DNA of 64,000 bases from Chlorophyllum brunneum. Taxonomy: Eukaryota > Basidiomycota > Agaricomycetes > Agaricales > Agaricaceae. Position 1 is the first letter of the stretch, and every line of letters starts with the position of its first letter. The position numbers and the translations under genes are program-made. Where the stretch lies: NCBI GenBank assembly GCA_963576785.1, contig OY756147.1, positions 1,364,001 to 1,428,000 on the forward strand. Direction: 5' to 3'. The notes under the pieces were generated by a model, which did no database searches, was not told where the DNA came from, and worked only from the letters and a program-made list of their open reading frames with translations. Shown piece after piece: positions 21,160-33,300 of the stretch.

Positions 21160-24100
21160 CCCGCGAGCCAATAAACCTAGAGTTTCTATTTTATCCCACA
21201 ATAGACGATATGTGATTCCCCAAAAACGAAACTCTACGCGCGAACTTCTTCTCGACTCAACGATCCAGACAAGAAAAGGACGCAGACAAATCACAACCCT
21301 CGTAGACTCCGGATGCACCCACACGTGCATAGCACAACGAACAATAGACGAAGAACAGATCCCGACTAAACCTTTGGAAACCCCAATCAGAGTGATCAAT
21401 GCCAACGGCACAGAAAATAAAAAGGGAGAAATAACGGACAAGGCACAACTGGTACTAAACAACGGCAACCATACGGAACAAATCACTGTGCTAGTAACCT
21501 AACTGGAAAGTGCGGACTTATATCTTGGGCACGACTGGCTGGTCAAGCATAACCCGGAAATCGACTGGAACAATCACGTCATACGATTCACCAGATGCCC
21601 GGATGATTGCAAAATATCACATAGCGACATACGGTTCAACGAAAGAATACGGGCAGTCAAGGAACACATTGAAGAAAAAAAGGCGGACCGGACGAATGAC
21701 GAAGACCTACCACCATACCTCCGACGATATACCCACCTATTCAACAAAAGCAACTTCGATAAACTACCCGAACACACGGTATGGGACCATGAAATAAACC
21801 TGTCTGAAGATGCCCCCCCAGTACTACAGTCCAAGGTCTACCCAATGACAATAACGGAGAAACAAGAACTACAGAAGTTCCTCGACGAGAACCTTGCCTC
21901 AGGACAAATCAGACCATCACAATCCCCCTATGCCACCCCATGTTTCTTTATACCAAAAAAGGACGGAACCAAACGCCTGGTACAGGATTACAAAAAGCTG
22001 AACGAACACACTATCAAGGACAAAACACCACTACCACTCATAAGCGAAGTCCTAGACCGCCTAAAGGATGCAAAGGTGTTCAACAAGCTCGATATCATTT
22101 GGGGATACAACAACGTCAGGATTAGAGAAGGGGATGAATGGAAGGCAGCGTTTGTAACAAATAACGGATTATTCGAGCCAACAGTCATGTTCTTCGGAAT
22201 AAGCAATTCGCCAGCGACCTTTCAAAGGATGATGAACATGGTATTTCGGGAAATGTTACACGAAGGAACGCTTGTCAACTACATGGATGATTTTGTCATC
22301 CCAGGAACCACATAGGAAGAACTCGAGGAAAGAACAACGCGGTTCCTAGACATTGCAGCCAAGCACCGGCTTTACTTCAAGCGGTCAAAATGCGTGTTCG
22401 ATGCAAAAGAAATACCCATACTGGGCTTTATAGTTGGACAAGGCAGCGTTAAAATGGAGGAGGAGAAGGTGAAAGCAGTAAGAGAATGGCCGACACCCAA
22501 ATCCGTAAAAGACGTCGAAAAGTTCCTGGGCTTTGCAAACTTCTACCGACGATTCATACAAGACTTCAGTAACATAGCAACACCACTACACGAACTAAAG
22601 AAGAAAGACGCGCAATGGTCATGGTCAGAACGACAACAGCAAGCGTTTGAAAAAATCAAGGAGAAAATCACGAGCGAACCAGTACTAGCAATGCCTCAAG
22701 ACAGAGGACAATACAGGGTAGAAGTAGACGCATCGGGATACGGAGTAGGAGCGGTGTTGTCACAAAACCAGAGTGATCAGTGGCACCCAATCGCCTTTCA
22801 CTCAAGAACAATAACACCGGCAGAACGAAACTACCAAATCTACGACAAAGAACTACTAGCAATCCGGGAAGCAGTCAAAACGTGGAGACAGTATCTACTC
22901 GATGCCAATGAACCATTCGAGATATGGACGGACCACAAGAACTTAGAATACTTCAGGAAACCACAACAACTCACAGGACGACAAGCAAGATGGCAACTGG
23001 AACTACAAGAATATCGCTACACGCTAAAACACATACCAGGAAAGACAAACACAAAAGCAGACGTACTATCAAGACTAGCAAAAACGGACACCACCAGAGA
23101 TAACACAGATATCACACTATTACCCGACCACTTATTCGATAACACCACCGCCGAAATCAGACAAATTTGGGAAATATCGGGAGAAGAAGACCTAAAACAC
23201 CGATTACGAAAGGAGCAAAGAAGAGAAACACAGTGGCTAAGAGAAAAGGAGAAACGACCAGAGGAGATATGGGAAACTGATGGATTACCCATGTTTGAAG
23301 GAAGAATATACGTACCACCGAACATCGAGTTACGCCAAGAAATACTCCAACAACACCACGACAAAACGGACGTAGGACACCCAGGACAGCATAGAATGAT
23401 CGAACTCCTCAAAAGGACATATTGGTGGCCACAAATGCGCAATGATGTTAAACGATACATCAAAGGGTGCGACACATGCCAGCGAAATAAGATACTCCGG
23501 ATACGACCTACCACACATCTCCATCCACTACCGATACCCATTGGACCATGGGAAGAAATATCAATCGACATGATAGGACCACTACCAGAATCAGAAGGAT
23601 ATGATGCGATACTTGTCATTGTCGATCGCTTCAGCAAAATGATCAGATTACGCGCAGTTAACACCACCCTATCATCCGAAGAGTTAGGAGATATTTATCG
23701 TGATGATATATGGAGACAACACAGGATACCCCGCAGGATCATCAGTGACAGAGGACCACAGTTCGCGTCAAAATTCATAGCAGAACTTTGTAGAGCAACC
23801 GGCACCCAACGTAACCTATCCACGGCATACCATCCACAAACAGATGGTCAGACAGAGCGCGTCAACCAGGAGGTCGAAACATACCTCAGAAACGTAATCA
23901 ACCATGCGCAGGACAACTGGAAAAAATGGCTCAGCACAGCGGAATTCCAGTATAACGACAAAACACATAGCGCCACAGGACATTCACCGTTCCAGATAGT
24001 ATATGGATGACATCCATGGAAAGGGGATATCTCAAACATATCCAAGGCACCTGCGATCACGGAACGAATACAAGAGTTACAAGACATGCGCCAGAAAACG

Positions 24101-24634
24101 ATTGAGATGCTACAACAGGGCCAGACGCAAATGGAGAAACGGAATAGCACAAAACCAGAACACGAATATGAAGCAGGAAGCCAAGTTTGGCTCGAAGCGG
24201 ACAACATTAGGACAACAAGGCCGACAAAAAAACTTGATCATAGGAGATACGGACCATTCTGGGTAAAAGAAAAAATAGGTGAAACAAGCTACCGACTGGA
24301 GCTACCTAAAACATGGGCAATACACGACGTATTTAACAGCAGACTCCTCTCCCCCTATCACAAACCCGAGTATGACAGCCAGCGCACTCCACCACCACCG
24401 GTTCCCGAGATAATCAATGATGAGGAACACTACGAGGTAGATGAAGTCCGAGGACACCGCACAAGGGGAAAACGAAAACAGTACCTAGTACACTGGAAAG
24501 GATATACGTCCGAAGAAGACACATGGGAAGATGAGGCAAATTTGGAAAATACCAAGGGGGCAGTACAAGAGTTCATGAGCAAGATTTCGAGGACGAAACC
24601 TATAAAAAGGGGAGGTAAAAAGCAGCAATTATGA
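21160..24634 (+). pseudogene. pol of element II: PR, RT, RNase H, integrase, chromodomain (3 stops)
   Basis: In the -1 frame to gag; the exact entry point is not fixed. Retropepsin-like DSGCTH near 21308; RT with YMDD at about 22281 and FFIPKKDGTKRLVQDY; RNase H with VEVDASGYGVGAVLSQNQ and TDHKNLEYF; integrase zinc binding (HHDKTDVGHPGQH, GCDTCQRNK) and DDE positions (SIDMIGPLPES, ISDRGPQF); a GPY/F motif (RRYGPFWVKEKIG); and a C-terminal chromodomain ending LVHWKGYTSEEDTWEDE. In-frame stops: TAA near 21500, TAG near 22313, TGA near 24008. The latter two also occur in element I. The 22394-24010 stretch (538 codons) is open. Confidence 0.9.
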
Positions 24635-24731
24635 ACAACAGACCTCGCATTCCAAGCAACCACTACACTCAATGCATCACTCGTGGTATCCACTTTACCC
24701 TCGACTTTGCCAACTATCTTCACAACACACC

Positions 24732-25568
24732 ATGCCCGCCGAACGCCAACTTACCCCATACCCCTACCTCAAAGAATTCGATGAACTCGTCCCAGAGAGA
24801 ACCAGCCATGAAGAGCTCGTGGAAGGAGAAACCCTAGTCGACACCATGATACTATTGGGAGCAGCAATGAAGGCAGCCCAAGAAGGGGCATCTAAAATAA
24901 TGGATACCCTATCCGAAGCCACTCCAAGACTCAATCAGTTTATCATCGACGAAGGAAGGAGAGACCAGTTAGAGAGACACCTATATGAAATCAATGACGA
25001 CCTGCAACTTATTGTCATCTCCAATATGCGAGCTCGGATGCATAGCATCCTCGTAGCCCTAGCCGAACGACTCAATACATACGAGTCAAGGAGCACAGAA
25101 AACCTCTCCCACCACATCGTCAACCGACTACTTGTTAGCAACGACCCATTCCCCATCCAACATCATATCTGTCATAAATGTGAACAAAAGACACAAGAAG
25201 CAACAGCCGCCGATCAACTGCTTCACCCCGACATCGAAGAAGAAGTAGCCCACCTCCAAACCATCCTCACCATGGTAGTACCCCCCATCACACCCATGAC
25301 CTTCCACCCGCCGCAGGGATACAACACGTTGAAATCGGAAGGCGAAAAGGACAACGAATATTGGAGGGGCATAGTGCATAAACTCCTAAGCAATCACACC
25401 AACGACAACACCACGTACAATAATCACACCCACTTCCTGTTCAAAGAAGGTCCACCCCACGCGCCCCTCTGGATCGGGTTACGACATGTTGACAAGACAC
25501 CTCTCATCGGAGGAAACAAGAAGGACTTAGCCAGAGCTCTGGGAGCTGCCATACCTATGAACGAGTAA
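24732..25568 (+). CDS. Accessory ORF of element II, unknown function
   Basis: Intact 278-codon ORF (start MPAERQLTPYPYLKEFDELV) lying after the chromodomain and before the polypurine tract, where envelope genes sit in other gypsy elements. No signal peptide or membrane span is seen. It has a helical, acidic N-terminal half with LNQFIIDEGRRDQLERHLYE, a possible metal site HHICHKCE, and a C-terminal domain with NEYWRGIVHKLLSNHTND and APLWIGLRHVDK. Distant copies in elements IV and V keep the YW..IVH.L, LF and WIR patterns, arguing for past selection. I do not recognise the family. Expression could be from a spliced or downstream-start RNA. Confidence 0.8.
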   Translation: MPAERQLTPYPYLKEFDELVPERTSHEELVEGETLVDTMILLGAAMKAAQEGASKIMDTLSEATPRLNQFIIDEGRRDQLERHLYEINDDLQLIVISNMRARMHSILVALAERLNTYESRSTENLSHHIVNRLLVSNDPFPIQHHICHKCEQKTQEATAADQLLHPDIEEEVAHLQTILTMVVPPITPMTFHPPQGYNTLKSEGEKDNEYWRGIVHKLLSNHTNDNTTYNNHTHFLFKEGPPHAPLWIGLRHVDKTPLIGGNKKDLARALGAAIPMNE

Positions 25569-25675
25569 ATTCTCATCGCACCTTCCTACCTTTTCCAAAC
25601 TCCGTATGTTTTACTTTACAAAGGACCTTTACAGTAATACGCATCATGAGGACATGAAGCTTGAAAGGGAGGTAT

Positions 25676-25969
25676 TGTTACGAACTATAGATAGACCGTT
25701 CATTCCTATCTCGCGCCTATTACCTCGTGTACCCTCACACCTGTTTCACCCCTTGTTCCATCTCCTGTTTCATCTCTAAAGGCTATGCCTCTTATCTGAC
25801 TCATCTACTCGTCTCCCTTATTATTAGCCTCCGCTACTGGTATATAAAGTGTAGTAATACTTGATGTATTCCTTACACTTTACCAATCGTATTATCCCTT
25901 ATTCTCTTCTCTACTTCCTTGTCTTTATCCAAAGGCTTGCAACCTGAGTCCCAGACTAAGGTCGTAACA
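25676..25969 (+). repeat. 3' LTR of element II
   Basis: 294 bp, two differences from the 5' LTR. Preceded by the polypurine tract GAAAGGGAGGTA (about 25663-25674) and followed by the CCTAT target duplicate. Confidence 0.93.
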
Positions 25970-26635
25970 CCTATTCCCCAAGGAAAATGTGGCCTCTATT
26001 TCCTTTGTAAAGTCATCCCAATCTGGTGTTTTTTTGTTTTGGATGGCTTGCAGCTGTGTGTTGGCATAAGGGCCTGCTAGCCCTCCTTTCATTCTTGCCA
26101 AAATCGCTACTATCTTCTGTTTGTCTTCATCTATCTTGTTGAACATTAACCATAAGGATATTGCTCTCCACCAATCATCAAATCTGGTTCTATCTCCATT
26201 GAAATATCCTGGCTTTGGGGCTAGGTTCTTTGGGATGTTGATTTCTTCTGTCATTTCTGGTTCTGTCTCTGGTTCGCTGTGTTCATTTCCATGGGTTTCG
26301 GTGATTTCTATATCGGCTGTGGTGTCGGCAACTTCTGTGTCAATTTCTTCTTCAGATGGGGCTAGTTCCTCATCTGTACTGTGTTCGGATTCTTTCTCGT
26401 AGGTCTCGGCGATATCTATATTGGGTGTGTTCTCAGCAACTTCTATGTCAAATTTGGTTTCAAATAGAGCTGTATTCTCGTCTATGCTGTGTTCGGATTT
26501 CTGCCGTTTAAGGCCTTCAGGGATTTCTGATTCTGTTGATCGTTTGGATCCTGTTGCTATGGATAAACCCTGGATGTCTGTTGGTCTCGGAGCTCTGTGT
26601 CTTCTCGGTGTTCTTGATGAGCTACTGCTGCTCAT
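25970..26635 (-). pseudogene. gag of element I, 5' half
   Basis: Starts at 26635 (MSSSSSSRTPRR) and runs to FSLGNR, where element II is inserted. About 222 codons belong to gag; a few extra codons read into the LTR. The acidic double repeat (FDIEVAENTPNIDIAET) and WWRAISLWLMFNKID core match element II gag. Confidence 0.88.
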
Positions 26636-26728
26636 ATACTGTCGTCCTGATTGGAGGCTATTGTTCTAAGCCTAGTTACAAATAGTAGCACCTCTCTTGC
26701 AACGTGAGTCGAATGACACTTTACCAAA

Positions 26729-27017
26729 TGTTATGACCTTAGTCTCTGAGTCAGGTTGCAAGCCTTTGGATAAAGGAAGTAGAGAAAGGAAGAAGGGATG
26801 ATACGATTGGTAAAGTGTAAGGAATATATCAAGTATTACTACACTTTATATACTAGTGGTGATGGCTAATAATAAGGGAGAGGAGTAAATGAGTCAGATG
26901 GGAGGCATAGCCTCTAGGGGTGAAACAGGGAGTGAAACGAGAAGTGAAACAAGTATGAGGGTACACGAGGTGATGGGCGCAAGATAGGAATGAATGGTCT
27001 ATCTATAGTTCGTAACA
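26729..27017 (-). repeat. 5' LTR of element I
   Basis: 289 bp on the minus strand, ends TGTTACGA (at 27017) and TCATAACA (at 26729). The self-complementary PBS lies immediately inside (26716-26727). It is visibly more diverged from its partner at 14131-14418 than the element II LTRs are from each other. Confidence 0.88.
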
Positions 27018-27904
27018 AAAATGATCAGATTGCATGCAGTCAACACCACCTTAACATCTGAGGAGTTAGGAGATATCTATCGAGATGACATATAGAGAAC
27101 ACATGGAATACCCCACAGAATTATCAGTGACAGAGGACCACAATTCGCATCAAAATTCATGGCAGAACTATGCCGAGTGACAGGAAACCAGTGAAACTTA
27201 TCCATAGCATATCACCCACAAACCAACAATCAAATGGAGTGCATCAACCAAGAGGTTGAGGCATACTTCAGAAGTGTAATAAACTATGAGCAGAATGACT
27301 GGAAAAAATGGTTAGCCATAGCAGAATTCCAATATAATGACAAAATCTACACAGCCACCAGATATTCACCATTCAAAGTAGTTTATGGACAACACCCTTG
27401 GAAAAGAGATATAATGAGCAGCATCAAGGCTTCTGCAATCACAGAACAAATACAGGAGTTACAAAATATGCAACAGGAGGCAACAAAGATGTTACAACAC
27501 AGTCAGATACAAATGAAGAAATGCAACAGCAACAAACCAGAATATGAATATACTCCAGGAGAACAAGTCTGGCTTAAAGCAAGTAACATTAGAACAATAA
27601 GACCCACTAAGAAACTGGATCACAAGCGATATGGACCATTCAGGATAAAAACAAAAATAGGCAAAACAAGTTACCAACTGAAATTACCTGAAACATGGGC
27701 AATACATGACATATTTAACAGCAGACTCCTCTCCCCCTATCAAAAACCCGAGTTCAACAGCCAGCACAACCCACTACCACCGATGCCCGAGATCATCAAT
27801 AATGAAGAACAATACAAAGTAGAAGAGATCCGAGGACATCATACAAGAGGACGGTGAAATCAATTCCTAGTACACTGGAAAGGATATACCTCCAAAGAAG
27901 ACAT
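27018..27904 (+). mobile_element. Ty3/gypsy fragment, element III (integrase to chromodomain)
   Basis: Starts inside integrase (SEELGDIYRDDI, ISDRGPQFASKF) and runs through the GPY/F region (KRYGPFRIKTKIG) to the start of the chromodomain (VHWKGYTSKED), where it stops abruptly at about 27904. 27234-27857 is one open stretch. It has several stops upstream, and CpG sites are largely changed to TpG/CpA. The sequence after the break is Ty1/copia. Confidence 0.8.
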
Positions 27905-28735
27905 AGGAGGAGTTAAGGTTGAGGATGATGTTGAGGAGGCTGCACCTGTGCCTAATCCATATGCTAATGACTGGGCTCCTATACCCATTTTGGAAGGGAT
28001 CTTCATTCCCCATCTAGATATTGAAGCACCAAGAAAACTCCATGATCAAACTATTCTTCAGGTTCCACAGAGAGAAGGAAATGTCTACAGTAACCACCAA
28101 CATCTGAAGAATATCCTTAGAGACTATGAAAGGTACAAACCTTTCAGTTAGCCAAGACAAGGACAATAGAATCCTAGCCAACCTAACACCCCACCAGGGC
28201 TTGGTAATTGCATTCCAGAAGAAAATGAGTATGTGCCTGAAAGGCCACAATCTCCTCTACCAGCATATGAGCAGAAGGCAATCAAAGAAGTCTATTCAAG
28301 ACTTCTCTGATTCTGACTTCATAGGATATCTTGCTATGCACAAGTCTACTTCCAGCAACTTAGTCTTATTTACCGACAGACCAGTTTCTTGGTTGAGTTG
28401 CCGACAAGCCACTATAGTACTGTCTACTACAGAAGCCAAGTATGTTGCCATATGCAAGATATCTTGTCAACTGATTTGGATCCATTAGCTGCTAGGTAAG
28501 ATTGGGTTTGAACAACCTACTCCACATCTCATGTGTGACAATTTGGGATCAACCTTCTGGGCCTCCAATCCAGTTGTTGAACATTGGTCCAAATATGTCA
28601 CAATTCACTGGTATTTCATCTATAAACTTGTTGAGACAGGCAAAATAGAACTATTTTATGTGGAGTCTGAGAAAAACCCTACTGACATCTGCACAAAAAG
28701 TCTAGATACTGTTAAATTCCAATGATGTTGCAATT
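27905..28735 (+). mobile_element. Ty1/copia 3' fragment (RNase H end of pol)
   Basis: After an unassigned coding stretch (NPYANDWAPIPILEGIF), the sequence reads the C-terminal copia RNase H: PVSWLSCRQATIVLSTTEAK, then MCDNLGSTFWASNPVVEH, IELFYVESEKNPTDICTKSL. Stops interrupt it. A purine tract TAGGAGGAGTA (about 28780-28791) precedes the LTR-like sequence. Confidence 0.75.
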
Positions 28736-28792
28736 ATTTACCTATTCAGTTCAGTACTTGATTCATATCGTACTTTGAGCTAGGAGGAGTAT

Positions 28793-29215
28793 TGTCATTT
28801 GTACTTACTACAGCTACATTCCATGTGACTAGCTCTTCAGTATTATTCATATAATATTTGTTATTGAGGCTGCACTCTCTGACTCACATTATGCACCTCT
28901 TCCTCATGTATTTCATGAGCTGACTGATTGCTGTTGTTCCAATTATGCTACTGGACACTGTTGATGATATTGCAGTGTTTCAAGGGACTCCGTAGTTATT
29001 ACTGACTCATTATATGTAGTTGTTACTCATAGGTCTTAGGGTTTGCTACCCAGACAATTAGTATATAAAGCAGCATGTATTCTCTTATATTTCTTTAGAC
29101 AATCTACTCAATTTCTACCTTACTCTACTCGACTCACAGCAACTCTTACTAGTACTTTACCATCCTACTAACCCCTTTATCAGTAAGTCAGATCATCCAT
29201 CTGCTACTGTGTAAA
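28793..29215 (+). repeat. Probable copia LTR (end not fixed)
   Basis: Begins TGTCATTTGTAC right after a polypurine tract; has TATATAAAGCAGC near 29061. The far end could not be fixed because no matching second LTR is in the window and gypsy gag sequence begins near 29221. Confidence 0.5.
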
Positions 29216-29220
29216 TACTG

Positions 29221-30261
29221 TACTGTTCAACATAGACATCACTAAAGATCCATTCAACATAGAAGTTGCTAAAGCTCCATCCAATATAGAAATTGCCAAG
29301 ACTTACAAAAACAAATACAGTAAAGCCAAAACCATATCCAATATAAAAATTGCCAAGACACATAAAAACAAACACAGTAAATCAGAGATAGAATCAGAAA
29401 TAGCCAATGAAATTAATTTTCCAAAGAACTTAGCCCTAAAACTAGGATACTTCAATGGAGATAGAACCAAGTTTGATAATTGGTAGAGAGTAATGTCCTT
29501 ATGGACACTCTTCAACAAAATTGACAATAATGAACAAAAGATAATTGGAGTATTAGTACAGATGAAAGGAGGACTAGCAGGTCCTTATGCCAATGCCAAG
29601 TTACAGGAAATCCAAGACAAGAAAACACCAGCATTTGATGACTTTGCAATGGAGATGGTAGCCACATTCTCCTTGGGGAATAGAAAAGCAATAGCAGAAG
29701 GAGAAATCAAGTTGTTCAAACAGAAAAAGAGAAACACTATAGACTTCTTAATAGAGTTTGAAGCACTAAAGACCCAAGTTGGAATAGATGATACACATAC
29801 CATATTCCTTCTCAAATAACATACCAGAGCAGACATCATCAGAACTATCATAAGCTATCTAGCAGCCTCAATCCTAACAATATACAAGAAATGGAGAACC
29901 ACAATTCTTATAGTAGGACAAAGATACGAAACCATAGATATCACCCAAGGAGACATTAGAACCACCACCAGAGTTACTTATGGAGATGGAGAACAATCAA
30001 TGGAGATAAGAAGACAAAAGATAGACACCAATCAGAATGGAAAACTGAGATGCTTTAACTGCAACCTATATAGGCACATTGTCAAATATTGCTACAAGAA
30101 AACAAAAGTCACATATACCAAAATAATGTGCTATAATTGTGGCAAGTAGAGCCATATCTTGAAGAACTGTAAAGTACCAAAGAAAGTGTATATCAGAGAG
30201 GTTACTGAAGAGTCTGAGTAAGAAGAAGAGATAAAAGAGGATTTTGTTGAAGGCTCTGAGT
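29221..30261 (+). pseudogene. gag remnant of element IV
   Basis: Recognisable parts: NIEIAKTYKNK repeats, LGYFNGDRTKFDNW, the open 29493-29816 core (KGGLAGPYANAKLQEIQ) and two decayed zinc knuckles (CFNCNLYRHIVKYC; the second has a stop after CYNCGK). Ends DFVEGSE-stop like element II. Confidence 0.8.
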
Positions 30262-30343
30262 AGACACAAACCTGTGAGCCAATAAACCCAGAGTTTCTGT
30301 TTTACTTCACAATAGATAATATGTGATTCCACAAAAATGAAAC

Positions 30344-33300
30344 TTGATGCATGAACTTCTCCTTGACTCAACTATCAAAACAAAGAAGGGACCCAAACAA
30401 ATCACCACACTAGTGGACTTCAGATGCACTCACATGTACATAGCTCAGAGAGTAGTAGAAGAAGAACAAATCCCAACTAGACCCTTTGAAACTCTAATAA
30501 GAGTAATCAATGCCAATAGAACCAAAAACAAGAAAGGAGAAATAACAGACACAGTACATTTCGTACTGGACAATGGAAAACACATAGAGGAAATCAAAAC
30601 AATGGTAACCCAACTAGAAAGTACAGACCTATACCTCAGACATAATTGGCTAGTCAAACATAACCCAGAAATTGATTGGACAAACAATGTAATATACTTC
30701 ACAAGATGTTTGAAGGATTGCACCACACACTACAATGACATATAGTTCAACAAAAAAATACACACAGTAAAAGAATACATAGAAGAGAAGAAGATTGACC
30801 AAACAAACCCAGAAGACTACTAACATATTTATAGCAATACACACATCTGTTTAACAAGAAAAACTTTAACAAACTGCCCAAGCACACAATATGGACCTGA
30901 CAGAAAATACACCACTGGTGTTATAGTCCAAGGTCTACCCCATGACAATAATAGAACTACAAAAATTCCTCAATAAAAATATTGCCTCAGAACAAATTTG
31001 ACCATCACAATCCTCTTATGCCACCCCATACTTCTTTATACCCAAGAAGAATGGAACCAAGTGACTAGTACAGGACTACAAGAAGCTAAACAAATATACA
31101 ATCAAAGACAAAATGCCACTTCCATTAATAAGTGAAGTTATTGACCGACTTAAGAATGTGAAAGTCTTCAATAAGCTTGATATTATTTAGGGATACAACA
31201 ATGTCTGGATCAGAGAAGGCAATGAATGGAAAGTGGCATTTGTAACAAATAACAGATTATTCAAACCAATAGTTATGTTTTTCAGAATGAGTAACTTGCC
31301 AGCAATATTCCAGAGGATGATGAACATAGTCTTCCGAAAAATACTATATGAGAGAACAGTCATCAACTATATGGATGATTTTGTCATCCCAGGAACTACA
31401 CAACAAGAACTTGAAGACAGGACAAAGTAATTCCTCAACATTGCAGTCAAACACTAGCTATACTTCAAGGGGTCAAAATGCTTGTTCGATGCAAAAGAAA
31501 TACCAATACTAGGATTTGTGGTAGGACAGGGCAGTGTTAAAATAGAAGAGAAGAAGGTGAAAGTGGTAAAGGATTGGCTAATACCCAAATCTCTGAAGGA
31601 TATAGAGAAATTCTTAGGCTTCACAAACTTCTACCAACAATGCATACATGACTTCAGCAACATAGCAGCTCCATTACATGAATTGAAGAAGAAGGACACT
31701 CAATGGATATGGATAAAACAACAACAAGAAGCCTTCAAGATAATCAAAGAAAAAGGTTACAAGCAAACTAGTATTAGCAATGCCACAAGACAAGGGACAA
31801 TACTAAGTAGAGGTAGATGCATCAGGCTATGGAGTAGGAGTGGTACTATTATAGAAGCAAAAAGAACACTGGTATCCAACTGCCTTCCACTCAAAAACAA
31901 TAGTATCCGCAGAATATAACCAGATTTATGACAAAGAACTACTAGCCATCCAAGAAGCAGTCAAAACCTGGCAACAATACCTACTTGACACTAATGAACC
32001 CTTTAAAATTTGGACGGATCACAAGAACTTGGAATATTTCCAAAAACCACAACAAGTTACAGGACAACAAGTAAGGTAGCAGATAGAACTATAAGAATAC
32101 CATTATATGCTGAAACATATCCCCAGAAAGACAAACACAAAAGCCAATATATTATTGAGATTGATGAAAACTGACACCACCTGAGACAACACAGACATTA
32201 CCTTATTACCTGACTATCTATTCAAAAATGATACTATTACTACAATCCAACAAATCTGGAAAATCACAGGGGAGAAAGATCTGAAACACTGACTACAAAA
32301 AGAAACAAAAAGGAAAACACAATAGTTAAAAGAAAAGGAGAAGTGACTAGATGAGATATGGGAAATAGATAGATTACCAATATTCGAAGGAAAAATATAT
32401 GCTCTATCTAATAGTCAAATACAATAAGAGATACTTTGGCAACACCATGACAAAACAGATGTAGGACACCCAGGACAACACAGAATGATTGAACTTCTTA
32501 AACAGAGTTATTGGTGGCCTCAAATGTGCAATGACATCAAACAATACATCAAAGGATGCAATGCATGCCAACAAAACAAAATACTCCAAACAAGACCAAC
32601 AACATATTTCCATCCACTACCAATACTGGCAAAATCTTGGGAAGAAATATCAATTGACTTGATAGGACTATTACTAGAATCAGAAGGATATAACATGATA
32701 TTTGTCATAGTTAATCATTTTAGCAAAATAATCAGACTATGCATAGTCAACACCACTTTAACATCCAAGGAGCTAAGAAATATATATCAAGACAATATAT
32801 GGAGAACATATGGAATACCCCATAGAATTATCAGTAACAGAGGCCCACAATTTGTATCAAAATTTATAGTAGAATTATGTAAAGCAACTAGTACCTAACA
32901 AAACTTATCTATGGCATATTACCTACAAACTAATGGTCAAATGGAACACATCAACCAGGAGGTCAAGACATACCTCAGGAACATAATAAACCATGTGCAG
33001 AACAACTGGAAAAAATGGTTAACTATAGCAAAACTCCAATACAACAACAAGATTTACCCTGCCACTAGATACTTGCCATTCTAGATAGTTTATGAATGAC
33101 ACCCTTAGAAAGGAAATATAACAAACATTACCAAGGTACCTACAATCACGGAACAAATATAGGAGCTACAGAACATACAATAACAAATGATCAAGATACT
33201 ACAGTACAGCCAGATACAAATGGAAAAACATAACAGTACCAAACCAGAATATGAGTACACTCCAGGAGATCAAGTATGGCTTGAGGTAAACAACATTAAG

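Larger units (their letters stand above)
19527..25969 (+). mobile_element. Ty3/gypsy chromovirus, element II (young, full length)
   Basis: Complete 6443-bp element: 5' LTR, self-priming-type PBS, gag, pol in the -1 frame, accessory ORF, polypurine tract, 3' LTR and matching CCTAT target duplications. The LTRs differ at only two positions in 294 (both C/T), so insertion is recent. It nevertheless carries three in-frame stops in pol (about 21500, 22313 and 24008), so this copy should not be autonomous unless stops are read through. It is inserted in the opposite orientation into the gag of element I. Confidence 0.93.
14131..27017 (-). mobile_element. Ty3/gypsy chromovirus, element I (older, interrupted by element II)
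   Basis: Minus-strand LTR retrotransposon. LTRs are at 26729-27017 (5') and 14131-14418 (3'). Order along the minus strand: gag (26635 to 18943, split by element II), pol with protease, RT, RNase H, integrase and chromodomain, then an accessory ORF at 15362-14526. Several nonsense changes make it inactive. Flanking pentamers (TAATC on the left, AAAAT on the right) do not match, so either the target duplication has decayed or the ends were exchanged by recombination. The flank right of 27017 is integrase sequence of another element. Confidence 0.88.

Noticed and set aside
24732..25568. Accessory ORF as an envelope gene
   Set aside because: It sits in the env position but has no signal peptide, fusion segment or membrane span.
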